Below, piece by piece: positions 45,970 through 58,784 of a DNA stretch of 64,000 bases (position 1 is its first letter; each line of letters starts with the position of its first letter). This DNA is from Plumapathes pennacea (taxonomy: Eukaryota; Cnidaria; Anthozoa; Antipatharia; Myriopathidae). The notes beneath the pieces are model-generated. The model saw only the letters and a list, made by a program, of their open reading frames with translations. It had not been told where the DNA came from and did not search any database. Where the stretch lies: NCBI GenBank assembly GCA_964036295.1, contig OZ038463.1, positions 31,573,295-31,637,294 on the forward strand, written 5' to 3'. A program made the translations under genes and the position numbers.

Positions 45970-46101
45970 GGTTCTACAGCAGTATGAGCATATACGTAGA
46001 ATTAACGGGAAATTATTTCAACTTTAATTTTCACATGTGAAAATTAAAGTTAAAATAAATTCCCGTTAATTCTACATCTATGTTCATACTGCTGTAGACC
46101 C
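45970..46101. repeat. 132-bp foldback with 66-bp arms and no loop
   Basis: Left and right halves are reverse complements with only about seven or eight differences, meeting at a CACATGTG centre (46032-46039). Outer ends carry CTACAGCAGTATG and inner parts GTAGAATTAACGGGAA. It is probably a foldback MITE; it could also form a long hairpin RNA. No target duplication was recognised. Confidence 0.75.
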
Positions 46102-47674
46102 ATAGTTGAAGTCAGAACACTGAATGCTGAATGCTGACAGTAGACTGCTGAGCCAACCTGAAAAGAACAAAAGTCGGAAAAATTCAAGTAAGCCAGTTTT
46201 ATACGACAAAGACAAGTACTCTGATTAAGAAGAAGGAATAAAACTAACCCAAATCCCATTCAAGCCGTCAAAACAGAAACCTGTGGTATCATGCAAATCG
46301 AACAAAAAGAGGGCACCACCGATAAAAACGCTGTTAAAGAGGATTTATAGGTACCTCTCAAGAAGAAGACGATGTATACTGTCTGTCGTGCTCGCAAGAC
46401 TTGCACAGCGAAGAACTGAGTCACTCTGTAAGAAACTCATGCAGTGAACAACTCAAAGATTTTCTGTAAAGCAGAACTCATAACACCGTAAAATGATGAC
46501 TAGGGAACAAAAGAACACCAGTAAACACGTCGTCAAGTCGACAAGCAGCTTGAAGTGAGAGAGAAAAGAATAAGACGGAAGAGGAAATAATTCAGTGTTG
46601 ACTCAGAAAACACGAGGAAGCTCGACGGTGGATGATAGATTGAGACCCTACACAAGGAAAATAAAGGGACTGATAAGGAAGAGTGTTTTTACCCGGCCGA
46701 TATATGTCCTTGAGGAGGTACACGCACATGCAAACATCAGTCAATTAGTACCGGGTGGCAGAAATGACCAGCATCGCGCCTGCCTGTACCGCATTAAAAA
46801 CAAAACTGCTAACTGACAAATAAAGCACGAAGTAGTTCTGTGATTAACTCATATCCAAATAGCTGCCATGCCAGCACTCCTGAATGTTTTAGTTTGTTGT
46901 AGTGATTCTCCTATCCTGCTGATGAACAATCTTCCAAGGGCAAAGGTAGCTGCTTATGTATACAGCGAGCCGCCATATGCGTTATCTTTTAGCGTTTCCA
47001 ACCCTTTAGTGATTTTGCGTCGATCTCTTTTAATACAGCTGAAACTAAATTTCAAGCCTGCTTATAAGACTCTATGCTGAAAGTTTACACGAGATCCAGT
47101 CAGTAAATATCGGATTTAGCGGACATTTTGAAAGTGACTGTTAGGTGGCCTGCATGGTGGGCCCATCATCTCGACTTAAAAATTGGAGTTGCTCTGGGAG
47201 CTTGAAACTAGCTGCGTTGTCTAGTTTACCACATTCTTGCATGCACTCGTTGCCATCGTCTGAATTAAACATTTTAATTTCTGAAGTGGTAAGCTGCTTG
47301 AAGACAACTCATTGAATCGTGATTACTAGGACCTGTAGTGTATCGCACTATTTCCTCTCAAGGGCGCAGTGTATTTCAGCGCTTATAGCTCCCCAGAGCC
47401 GAATAAAGCCTGTAAGCCTGTAAGACATTCAACTACTATGCTGCGGCAGAGTGCAAAGTAGCTGCGCGCAGGAGTAGACTAGGGCGCAGCCGATCACACA
47501 TGCAAGACTGAATGTGCTTTTTGAACTTCATTAGCCACAACTCAATTTTGTCTGGTTGACGCCTTCTTTTGTAGGACGTTCTTCGGTCGTTTTAAATCAT
47601 CAAATTGAAACATTGTAGTGCTCGTGAAAAGCTACTGATCCAAAAGCTACTGATCCAATATAGCAACCCGTTAA

Positions 47675-48195
47675 AGTGCCTATAAGCCTTCAGACGTTAC
47701 GTTTTTATATGAAAGTAGGAAGTGATCTAAGCAACTTATATTCAAAGAAACTCCGTTCCGAAGCGTTCTTATACTTTTTTCACGCGGTTGAACTCAGAAT
47801 TCCGAAATCTTGACCAAGCGACATGGGAGACTGGGTCTGTGACGTCAGAGAAGGCATTGGCATCGCTTTGGCGTCTCTTTACCTTAGTTGTTTTTTTCCT
47901 TTGGGTACGTTTTTCTCGACAACACATCTATGAGCATAATTCTCACCTCGCCAACTGCAAAATCTGTGTGAAAGTTTTGTTTGACAAGAAACGAATCCCT
48001 CCTCTGACGTCATAACCCAGGCTCTCGATCGAAAAACTTTGCGCGGTCAGATTCAAAATGGCGGTCAAAATCGCATGTTTGCCGGGCGGAAAAATATATA
48101 AAAACGCTTTGGAGCGGAGTTTCTTTGGCCATAAGTTGTTTAGATTACTTCCTACTTTCATATAAAAACGTAACGTCTGAAGGCTTATAGGCACT
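47675..48195. mobile_element. TTAA-flanked palindromic element, copy 2
   Basis: A 521-bp copy of the element at 22564-23088, flanked by TTAA at 47671-47674 and 48196-48199. The two copies agree over their whole length with scattered substitutions and small indels. Its ends read AGTGCCTATAAGCC (copy 1: AGTGCCTATAAACC), with the same change present in both arms. A minus-strand open frame near 47943-48242 is not conserved in phase with the other copy's context and is treated as chance. Confidence 0.8.
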
Positions 48196-48828
48196 TTAAT
48201 TTTCGAGCCCACACGCTGTTTTTGCCACGAGCAGCTCCGCATGCAATAACACTTCTAAAAGTAATAGGTATTGCATGACGAGCAGTGGCGACGTGGCAGC
48301 CGGCCATCTTGAATTCAAAGTTTTAGACAGGAGTGTTTTGAAGAAATTACAATTTTTGTTATAATATTTGATTGTGACTGATTCGGCTTAATGTTTCAGC
48401 AGATTTTGTCTCACTTGCCTGCATGTGTATACATTTATTGTACGTTCTTCTCCGTTCCAGTCCGCGTCCGGCTACTAACTAATCCTGCCCGGCCAGTGTG
48501 TGTGTGAGTTACACTTGTATCAGAGGCGCGAAGCTCTTCCACAGTGAAACTGAGAACTTCAAGTCCTGACTAATGAGCTAGTCTTCGTAAAAGATACGAC
48601 ATAAAAAGGTGCGGTAACGGAAAGACTAACATGCCACCTATTGATAAGTAAAAGGCAAGGCCTTGCTTCCGTGTCGGAAGTCTTTTGCGGCCATCTCTTG
48701 GCGAGGTTGTTCCAGCCCGTTCCAAAGTAACCACAGAGGTAAACTACCACATGAATGTGATAGTACTACACGGTTTACTGCTTACTTAGACAAAAAGCAA
48801 TTGAACTCAGTTTTTGTCATCAAGTTTA

Positions 48829-48847
48829 ATATATATATATATATATA
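48829..48847. repeat. (AT)n microsatellite
   Basis: About nine AT units. Confidence 0.85.
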
Positions 48848-51174
48848 CCTGATGCATACTCATGCAAAAACAATGGCAAATTCTGTCAGACTATACACTG
48901 TTGTAGCTACCGCATGATTCAGCTCATACAACGCACTATTAATGTCCATCTATAGTGGTCACAGCAAGGAAATTCTGGCATATGATATATTATTTGGGAA
49001 GAATCGAGACTTGCCATCATCGTGTCATCGTTGGACGGCGCCGCATTTTTGACTTGTGCCATCTGAAGCTGGAATCTTATCTCGAATATAGAGTAGGCAA
49101 ACTCAAGAGCATCGTACAGTCATAACATGTAAAACTATTGCAAAGGCAAGCTGAGCTTCTGGTTCAATTGCTCGGTATCATTACAGCCGTAACTTGGCCA
49201 TATTGCTTCGTTGAGACTATTACTCGTTTGCATGGAGGACAGCTCCCCCGGCATAGCTTTCATTTGAATTACCGCGCATTTTTCTTTAGTAAGTTTTTAA
49301 TGAACAGTTTATGCACCAGTTTGATGCCTCTATCAGTTAAATAATATACTGGTGAGTCGTCAAACAGACTCTGTTACTACTGAGATGATCCATCTAAAAC
49401 ATCAGCGACCCTGCGTATAGGTTCGCACTCGATTGCGAGAAGCTAAAATATCGTAGTCATGACTTCCTTGCTCAGTGCTAACTGCATACTTTTAAGAAAG
49501 TGAACTTTACTTGCCATGGCAATAATTTGCATGGGATTGCTTGATTTTCTACTACCTTATCCGTATTCTATATTCTACGGTATATTCAGTATATTCAATA
49601 ATATGTGTGGTTTGTTCTTCCGCCATGACTAAGCAGATAGCAGATGCCTTGACACTTCTTTTCCTGAGTCAAAAACACTTGACACAGCACATTTTAAATG
49701 TTCATGTCTCGTTTCTAAATTTGTGACACCAAGGTACGACATACAGTCGTTTGCGAAATGAATCAAGTATGAATCAAGTATGACTCTATCAATCGCACTG
49801 GGTCATTGCGGATATTATACATTAGATTTGTGTATTGCGGTCCCTATTGTAATATCTCAAGAGCTTGTTTTGCCCTAATCAAGCCAGACGTCATAGCACA
49901 AGTACTGGCAAGATATACACGCAATATAACACGATAATTTGCAGGCAGATTTAGCTGAGGTTAGTCATAATTCATCCACCCAATCTTGAGGTCGGTTGTA
50001 ATGATTCCAAAGTTCTTCCTTATCGCCTATTTTAATGAATTCATTACGTCTAGGAACGGAAAACAGGAAGGGAAATATATTGTACACTGAGGAAGAAGGT
50101 TTCATCGGCTATGACTGATTACTGAGTTGGCGGGACGACCTGACCCACCGCGGAGAAGAATTTTGTAAACACATAATAAACTTTGCGGTCTACAGATCGC
50201 TACACGTATGGAATATTCTGTCAAACGCCTAAATGATGGCAGATAACACGTATTCTGTATGCAGCGGTTAAGCTGTTCTCTTTTTCTCTCCCTTTTACAT
50301 AATATATTTTTAGAAAAGCATGTTATTTTCAAAGGAGGACGGGATATTTTGTCCATGAATTATGAGTTCACTTCTTGATACACTCAATCTCAAAATGGCG
50401 TTTGTTCTCATCAAAATTGGGTACAGTAGGCAATAGGCTGCATGCAACGAAGATCTGAAAATACAGAAAGTCTGACAATAACCTTGATCGAAGACCTAAA
50501 CCACCAAGCTGCTACAGCTGCATAAATGAGACAGTATTGATGTTCATGGAATGATAAAGCTTGATAGCTGGTGTTTGGCTGGTGTTTCGAGCCGTTAACT
50601 TGTCAGCAGAGTATTAATTTGGCCTTAACAATATTATACTGAAGTTCAAACTTCGCCGTTAGTTGAATTAGGCTACGCAGCCGGTTTGACATGCATGATA
50701 CTGAAAACTTATATACCTGAGAATGAATAACAAGCTGATCTACTAAGTAATAAATCAAAAGGCAAATTTTCTTCGCTCAGGTTTATAAACATTGCAACTG
50801 CACAAAGAGTAACTTGGCTTCCCAATCCCTGTAACAAAAAGAGTCGAAATCTATATTTTATTGCTGTTACGCTCTGGTTCATATTTGATGATCAACGACG
50901 ACTAACATTGGCATTCGGCGGTAAGACAAGAAAGAAAAAAAACGGCCCCGAATGATACAAAATATGTGAATTTATGTCTGATATTGGTGTCGTGGTGCTC
51001 AACTTGCATGCTGTGGCCATCATAACTCCCCCAAGGGTTCTGATATTTCTGTGTTTTTGCTTAGCCGAAGGACGATGAAGGCAGAGCTATTAATGCTATG
51101 AGGCTTAGGTATTCAGAAAATTTTGTTTTGACCTTGCCGGTGGTTTGTCAGTCAGTTATATCCGACTGTAAAGG

Positions 51175-51197
51175 TTTTTTTTTTTTTTTTTTTTTTT
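51175..51197. repeat. Poly-T tract
   Basis: A homopolymer of 23 T, possibly the A tail of a minus-strand retroposed copy, though no source sequence was recognised beside it. Confidence 0.85.
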
Positions 51198-53319
51198 GAA
51201 TGGTTCATGCAGTATTCCAGAAAATACTGCCTATATGTTTTCTGTGTGATCACGCAGAATCACCTGAAACTTTTGCAAGACTCAAGACGTCAGTGTTGTA
51301 TCGAACCGACCCATCACATCAATGAACAGTGTGATGCTCAATCTAATGTTTATTGCCTACATACCCTGACTTGAATGCTTGGTTATTTATATATAATTAT
51401 GATATAACATCGTGCTCTTAGAGCGACAAAACATAGCGAAAACCAGTACAACTAGACTGGGGAAGGAAGCAGGCCGGGGCTCGAACATTTAATTGCTCTC
51501 TGACATTTTTAATTGATCCACTCGCACTACCATCGGCAATGACTACAAAATACTTCGCCCAAAACTACACTCGGTCCTTTTATCTTTTACTGGAGTGTCC
51601 ACTGGCTCGTTATAACTGCATTGACTAGAACTGAATTGTCAGTGCACCGAGCGAGAAGGCCTAGTGGAAGTATTAGTGTGGACGTACGTATAGTTTATCC
51701 GTCTGCCATGAGCTACGAAAACATAAAGAAAAGACAAACACTCATATACTTTAGGCAATAGGGAAGAAGTGATAATCTACAACAGTTTGAATCGATCACA
51801 ATAAGTTGTTGTCTAACGACAAGGAAAGTGACGATTCAGCACAGGTTGAGGCTTTATTGCAATTGACAATTCAAACAGCAACTCAACCCGACGATTCAGT
51901 CTTGAACCTACGTTCATTGAATGGTCCCGGCAAATATCTCATAGCCCTTCAAGAGACTGTTTAATTTCGCCATACGGGTATGGTAGAATAAATCGAGCTA
52001 AATTTCGACTAAGCGACTTCTAGCCTGCGGAGTTTAGCTGAAATTAAAACCTAATGGAGTGAAACACAAATAGTGACTTCCTGTTTTGCCAAGATAGTTT
52101 ATTGTATGACTGACGAGCTCTCCCTTCCATGGTTTTTGAAAAGAAATAAAAACAAATTGTCTTTCAATTTTGCCGACAACACCAGTGATCTCTGCTGCCG
52201 TATATATTGTACGAAACAGTGATGCTGGTTACGAAAACATTATCTTAATTAGACATCTCACCATATAATCATACTAACCTTTTGTTCCGTGGTATATTGA
52301 GTAGCTTATCCTGTAAAATGATTCAATCACCGTTTAGTATGCCCCAGCAATGTACCGTCGGAGTTTCTTTCTAAAAATGTTTGAACAAATGTACAAGTTA
52401 TTACTAACATTCTGGTTCGTATGCGCAAAGCAGATGAATATTTTACACTCATGACAAAAATTGAATGCGGACTCATTCCCAGCGAGGTTTCGTATCTACG
52501 CTATATTGCAAATAACAGGAAGAACATTCCACAAACGCTCTGTTCCAGGTAAATTATTCCCTTTATTGAAAAGCAGGAAGAGATAATTTTAACTTGAACA
52601 AAACGACACGTCGTCAGGAAAGCCATATTTCCCATGTGCAGGTGTTAAGCCGACAAGGTCATAGCTGCCACGTGGTGTAGACATAAGCTCGACCGTACTT
52701 TGAGAGTAGCTTAAATAGCTGTAACTTAAGGGATAAAATACGCACAAGTATTGTGAAGTGCTTGTTGAAGCAGGGTTTGTTTTGCAAGTCGTTGAATCTC
52801 GTTAGTATGAACAGGTGATGGGGGCCGAAAATTCCGCTCATTCTGATCTTACAAGCCCTTTGTGAACAATAGTTATTTATGATTTTCACACGGCAAAGCT
52901 GGAACATATGCATACTGATTCACTTTGTAAGTCAATGATAAAAACAGAACGCTTTTGAATTCCTGAGCCATTTGTAATTTCCGGATTAAAACAGGAACGA
53001 AGCATCACTAAATCGGAACTGATGGTATTTACTTCCCGTGCTCAACTTAATAGCACTTCCGAGAATTCAATAGCTCTCCGGATATATAAACATCGTCATT
53101 TCCCACACCTGTAATAATAGAGACAATACCGAGGAAGGAAAAATAGATTGAGGGTGGGCCAGACGCAAGAAAGTGTGACGGAAACAAATTTTCTCTCAGT
53201 ATACAGTCGGTTCTACAAGGATTCGTATTTCTACTTAATCTTATACTCTGCGATAAGTTATTCAGTATAAACTAAATCTATTTATTAACTAATATCTAAG
53301 TGTTAACCTAATATCTACA

Positions 53320-53995
53320 CTATAATACCAGTTCTTGCTCAATATGCTCAGCTGCTTTTAATACTCACTGCTAAATGCTTGATTGCTGCTACTTTACTGC
53401 TGCTAGTACTGCTCCGGGGCCGGATCTGTACTGGTCCTGCTATATATAACTGACTTCTGAACACAACTAAATAACTAACTGTTGCTGCTATACAATTCCT
53501 GCTACTCTTCCGGCAATGGCACTTCCATTTGGTTTTCTACTGAGATATGCATGCTTGCTGTCACAAAACTGCTGTTCTCAGTCGCTCTTAACATGAGCCA
53601 TACAATACCCTGACCATGCAATACCGTTGCACAGCTACTGTGCTTGCTGTATTTAAAACTGCAGCTGTTACTCACTCTACCCTGACGATGCAGTACTACT
53701 GCCGTAGCTACTTTGCTTCGTCACAGCATATCAGTAAACCAGTCAATCCACAAACACAGTGACTGCTAACTACTTCTTCGTCCATAAAAATACCGACCTT
53801 TGACATTTACTTCTGCTATTTTAGTTATATTTTTGCAAGTTCCATTTCTTGCTAGCTGTTGCTGCTACTATGCTAGATAGTCTTACCAGTGTTGCAGTAC
53901 CTCTGCTACGGGTGTGCTACTACTGCAGTTATTGAGTTGTACGTACCACGAGACTCCTGTTCTGCTCCAATCACTACTACTGCTGCTGGCCGTTA
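53320..53995. repeat. Degenerate CTG/CTA-rich low-complexity region
   Basis: Words such as GCTGCTA, CTACTGC and TTGCTG recur irregularly over about 675 bp without a fixed period. No coding frame spans it. Confidence 0.6.
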
Positions 53996-54863
53996 AGTTG
54001 CATTCGACTGCACGCGCGGGAAACCACTTATTGTGTCGCTTCGTGGATAAAACAGCATAACGCAAGATAGTATGATGTACAAATAACTTTATTGAAACAT
54101 TTTATATTTATTTTATAGATATTCTATCTCAGCGAAAAAAAGGTATTAAAGAAACGTTATTTAGAATTTATCATGAAAGCCGTATTCTGACGGAATGGAT
54201 CAATCATTCTCATACTCGAATATCAGTACTCAAAGTTAAATCCATAAATGAAGTAACTCGTATTTAACTAAAGAACTAAAGAGGTGCTTAATATAGGGAT
54301 ACAAAAAGATTACCGCGACGTATATACTCGAATTTAGAGCCACTCATTATAATGCCACCCAGCGACATATTATGACTTTTTTCTTTTACACTAGTGCTTA
54401 CTTACTCTCTTACTATTTTACTGGCACAGCCAGACCAAAACACTCGCTTTACATTGTAAATACTGAAATACTCAGTCACGCGTTGTGTGACCAAGTTTTA
54501 CTGTCAATACGAATCCCGGGCATAGACACTCACTGCATACAAGGTTTGGGAAGATATCCTAAGAAAGCCTAGCACTATTTTGCTTTTCCTTATCTATGAT
54601 TCATGTTTCTCTCCCGACAAACACTTGCTTTTACTGCCTTGCTGTAACGTTTGAAACATGGGGAACTGAAGGTTTGCCATCGGCTTGCCTTATCTTCGGT
54701 GACTGTTTTTCCGCTGATCTTTCCCCGGAAAGTTCTTAAACTTTGTTTTACTGGAAGCGAACTTCAAATTACTAAACTATTGTGCGTACGAATGAACGAT
54801 TGTAAAAAATATAGTCCGCTTTCTACACTTGAATGAAGTACGACCTTTTGTTTCAGCCAAAAT

Positions 54864-54869
54864 TTTATT
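54864..54869 (-). terminator. Polyadenylation signal of the ETS gene
   Basis: TTTATT on the plus strand, which is AATAAA on the minus strand, 60 bp after the ETS stop codon. Position and sequence fit; the cleavage site is not resolved. Confidence 0.6.
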
Positions 54870-54928
54870 TTGACTTTTTATACTATTTTCCAATTGAGAT
54901 GAAACATAATCCTACAGATTTCAATATT

Positions 54929-57506
54929 TCAGTTCTTAACTTTAGCAAAGCGATACACTAATTTGCTCCTCGGCTTAGTTAGAATCCCTTTGGCGATATA
55001 GGTGCGAAGCGAGCGGGCAAAGTTCTCATATTTCATCTGGGGCTTGTTTCTCCGCCGTCCCCACATCCGTGCCACTTCACCGGATTGAACAAACTTGAAG
55101 ACCCCCCGTTCTTGGTCCAACCATTCGATCATGCAGGAGTACTTGTCCGGATCCTCTAGCAGTTCAAGCAGGAACTGGCACAGGCGTGGACGACCCGACT
55201 TAAAAGTTGTCCGATGAGGAGGAACTTTTCTCATGATGGTCTCCCATCTCGCTGGGGGTTTGGGACGCTTGACTGGATCTGGGGTGGACATGGGTTTCTT
55301 GCCATTCCAGATCAAGCCGTCTTTCCTGATGCTGTTCTTGGTGTAGGAGGCGTTTACTTCATCCCCGAAACCGGAATCTTTGTCCTCAGTTTTGATGTTA
55401 GAGAGTTTATTATACTGATCCATGTCGTGTCGAAATATATCATACACCTCTGCAGGCGGCGTGAACAACCAAGGCTCGAAATCACCGAAAGTGGGGAACG
55501 GAGACCCATACAGGCTGTGTTGATACTTGGAGGCGTCAAGTTGGTCCGAGAGAGGCGGAAACTCTCGCTTGATCTCATTGGGCATCAAGCCGTTCGTCTG
55601 ACACATGGATTGGGTCTGATGGAGGAGATGCTGGTCCGATGTTGGCTCCAGCTTGACTAATCGCGGCATTGGTGGAAGTGTGTGTGGCTCCGTTGCTGAT
55701 GGGAACGGTGGCAGACTGAATTCTTTATCTGGTTGTGGAAGCGAGTCTGCGACCAAGGAGTTTGGTGCGTTCCTAGTGCTTTCGTTGACCTGCATGCTGT
55801 AAAGAAGGCACTCGGACATGGATGGGGTCTCCATGAGAGGGCCGTGTTGTTTGGCGGCTTCTTGCTCTAGTTTTATCCTGAGGTTCGGTTCACTCTTGTG
55901 AGACCGGGCTGTTGGGAGAAGAAGATTTCACCCGATTAATCCTCAAGTTCTCTAAACAAGCCATGATAAAGAATCTGTGTGTTTTACAACATTAGTTTTT
56001 AGTTCGTTTAGCTTTTACATCAAGAAAACCTCGGAAACCCAGTGGTTGGCAATGTACAGCGACAAAGCGTAAGAAAAATACTGAATTGTCAAAAACCGCG
56101 TGGCAAAAAATCTATTTTAGAATTTCAAAGATGGGCGTGCCCATCCGCAATTTGCAAACAAGCTTAAACCAGTTTCGGTTTGGGTGCTGTCAAAGAGTTT
56201 GTATCCTTGATACTGGCCATGCATTCTCATTTCTCAAATCCCTGATATCTGGCTCGATAGATTTGTCTCCTCTCACGAAAACTACAACACAGTTCCCTGA
56301 GACTACAGGGGACAGAAATTCACAAAAGCGCAGTGATTCAGTCTTGCATCGCAGGTCACTAATTACTGAATGACGCGAGAGCAGTAACGACTTCCGGTAA
56401 GACCGGAAGTTTCAGAGAGCAGAACAGTTGCGTCGGTTGTTCAATCTCAGTCAACAATGTAGTTGACGACTATTGTACGACTCTTACCAAAATCAAGAGG
56501 TGACCCGTAGTGGTAAGATAGATCAGGAGAAGGGACCCGATTTGCTCCTGTGAAAAAAAGACAACCTTCTGTTAGAAGCGAACCTGGCAGGCTGCTCTTG
56601 ATGACTCGGCAGTTTTCAATCTACTACAAAGCCACATGTATTGGTCAACCCCAACAATCATCAAACTTCGTGATTGTTCTTATTCTTGTAAAATTGAAAT
56701 GGAACAGATGGAACTGGTCGCTGTTTCTTTCAGTTCACTTCATCTAACAAAGTCGGTTCACGAACGTGCACGATATAACGACCGCAACGACAGATGTTTA
56801 TCATGTGGGAAATTAGACTTTAAAATGACTGTATTTACCTGGTACGACTTGAGGAGTAGCTGATTCACTCAACATGTTTAACTCTGGGATAACTGTGGAA
56901 AAGAAAGAAAGAAGGAGAGAGATAAATAAAAAAATAGCAGCCGTTAAAATATAGCGCGGTAATAGCTCTTGAAATAATAACAACATGATTAAAAAAGACG
57001 AGTTGAAGGGTTGCGGACAGATAAACGAGACGAAATTAGCGACCTTTCTTACAAGATAGTTGAGTCTTATCTAAACAAACCAATAATACCTCAAAACAGG
57101 ATTTCCAGATTCACCCAGGAAAAAAGAAGTTTTAGAATCAAGAGAGCGCCTTTCAGTGTTGCTCAAAGCGTAAGTCCAACTGAATTATTACCCTGTTTGG
57201 AAGTCACTAAAACGCTCAGGTCACGAGCAGGAACAGCCAATCAGCATCCAAAATCATTTGTTTGACGTCATCATGGGATGACGGCGCAGTTATAAATAAC
57301 GGAGTGAGTCGAGTTGTTTTGCCGCTGAACATTTCGCGTGACACTTGCTTCGCATTATCGAATGCTAATTTCGCGCCCTTGGCGAGGATTGATGTTGCTA
57401 TGAATGACATTGCTGTCGTAGGGTTTTTATACGTACCTTCGCAGAGATCGTCAAATGTTATTTGCTCGGGACTACTTGGTGCTGATCCGTCCTGTTGTAG
57501 TACCAT
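54929..57506 (-). CDS. SPDEF-like ETS-domain transcription factor, 4 coding exons
   Basis: Sequence-specific DNA-binding nuclear regulator. Minus-strand coding exons: 57437-57506 (ATG 57504-57506, with exon sequence up to an acceptor at 57512), 56839-56892, 56488-56547 and 54929-55908 (stop 54929-54931). Phases agree; 1164 bp, 387 residues. The ATG at 55834 is internal, because the frame continues upstream to the CAG acceptor and into three further exons. The ETS domain occupies about residues 300-384. The wing/recognition region reads VARMWGRRRNKPQMKYENF then ARSLRTYI, keeping both DNA-contacting arginines (R360, R363). The closest match from memory is SPDEF (VARLWG.RKNRP.MNY and KKGI..KP). 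Oddities are Cys instead of the first-helix Trp (RLCQFL) and TYI instead of the usual YY pair. Four psi-K-x-E SUMO-type motifs lie in the long N-terminal part (K74, K147, K175, K234). No Pointed/SAM domain is apparent. Confidence 0.88.
57263..57298 (+). promoter_or_regulatory. CRE plus TATA box, plus strand, antisense to the ETS gene
   Basis: A perfect TGACGTCA (57263-57270) lies 20 bp before a perfect TATAAATA (57291-57298). The order suits a core promoter firing rightward, into the ETS intron and antisense to the exon at 57437-57511. No downstream gene was found on the plus strand, although one frame (57262-57726) is open for 154 codons. Confidence 0.35.
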
Positions 57507-58558
57507 GTTACCTGTGAACATAAAAACAAGGGGGGAGGGGTGTGGTGAGTTTGGTTTTCCTTTCAAAAGTCGTAGATATTTGGACGGGTTGCTGATATTT
57601 CAAGCCAGGACAGTGGTATCGCATCAGCATACTCTGACACTTTCACTTTTGACTGTATGCCTTTACGTCCTAAAGAACTGTCTTTCCGCACGTGCTTCGG
57701 CAAAATTCCAAACAATCTTTACTTGAGTGACGGGTCAATGGAGGTCTTCCGAAATGACAACATTAGCATAATAATAGCTAAATGAACAAGAACTTTGCAG
57801 TGTTTACGATCTGTTTGTTTCAAAGCAGGGATCACTCAGTTTAAAACTCAAAAGCATATGCAAATATTAAAACGCCTCTATCGGTCGATCTCCCAAACCC
57901 GGTCATAATCTTTTATCTCGCACTCCATCTGAAAATTCATTTAAAGCCATCAGACCCCAACGTTTCCTTTCCTGATATCCAGCATGTGTGTTCTTCACAA
58001 AATCGACTACTTTTGGTCGGGCATCAATTCAAAAGAGGGGGTTCAAAACTTTCAAGCGCGAATATCACCAAGCCGTATTAGTATACTGTTTCAAGTGGAG
58101 GTTTAGAGCGTCATACTGTCACTTTGGTGTCGTCCTGCGCATGTACATCCGGTTGCATAAATCATTGGGAACCATGAGAACGAAACTGCAACCAAACTCT
58201 ATTTATCTCTTGCTGGATACCAATGTGACAACAGCTGCACGAGGCTTGAACTTTACCACGCAAAAAAACAAAAAAAATAAAAATAAACAAACGAAAAAAA
58301 AGAAACACAGCACAGCTGATTCGCCCACTCAAACTCTACTCACACAATAAATGAAATTAATTTAAAAATATAGCAATTGGGTCGGCTCGAATTAAGATTA
58401 AAAACTGAGAAAATTATTAAAAAATTATAAAAAATAATAATTGAGAATTTAAGGTAGTTTTAAGAGCAGATCGAGGTTTTACCGTATTGAAGTAGCCCCA
58501 GCAAACTCTTCGTAACCCATTTTAAAATGGCCTTTAAATGGAGTTCTGCTTTACTTAC

Positions 58559-58760
58559 TGTTTCAGCGGAAGTCGTAGCAGTCTCAGATGCGAGGAGGTG
58601 CAATTAAAAATGGTTCTTTAAAGTAGTTCTCTCGGACAGGTGGCAGACTGCTGCTGGAAGTAAACGTCGCGATCCGACGCGAAGAGATAATGCTCTCTGA
58701 TCACACTGAAGCGTCAAGCCGAAGTGGTTAGGTCTGGCAGCGCGAGCCTCTGAAGTGAGA
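58559..58760 (-). other. Probable 5' UTR exon of the ETS gene
   Basis: On the minus strand a consensus donor ACA then GTAAGT ends an exon at 58559. The first coding exon has an acceptor (TTCACAG at 57512-57518) 5 bp before its ATG, so at least one non-coding exon upstream is required. The far end (about 58760) is a guess based on a TATA-like AATAAATA at about 58786-58795. Confidence 0.4.
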
Positions 58761-58784
58761 CTTCATTCCGCGCACACGTGGGCG

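Larger units (their letters stand above)
42869..54928. other. 12-kb stretch without a supported gene
   Basis: No exon chain was found between the SLC35-like gene and the ETS gene. It contains the elements annotated separately (43819-44145, 45970-46101, 47675-48195), simple repeats, a GC-rich patch at 45190-45290 (with many CGCGC words), and a short interspersed-repeat tail at about 47395-47424 (AATAAA then GCCTGTAA repeated). The minus-strand open frame at 44046-44564 runs into the MITE at 43819-44145 and is not called. The remainder, notably 48200-53300, shows nothing I can name. Confidence 0.5.

Noticed and set aside
55214..55660. 148-codon plus-strand frame inside the ETS last exon
   Set aside because: It is the antisense shadow of a conserved coding exon.
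57262..57726. 154-codon plus-strand frame antisense to the ETS first coding exon
   Set aside because: It overlaps an exon whose minus-strand frame is joined in phase to three others. Openness is probably incidental, although a promoter-like motif precedes it.
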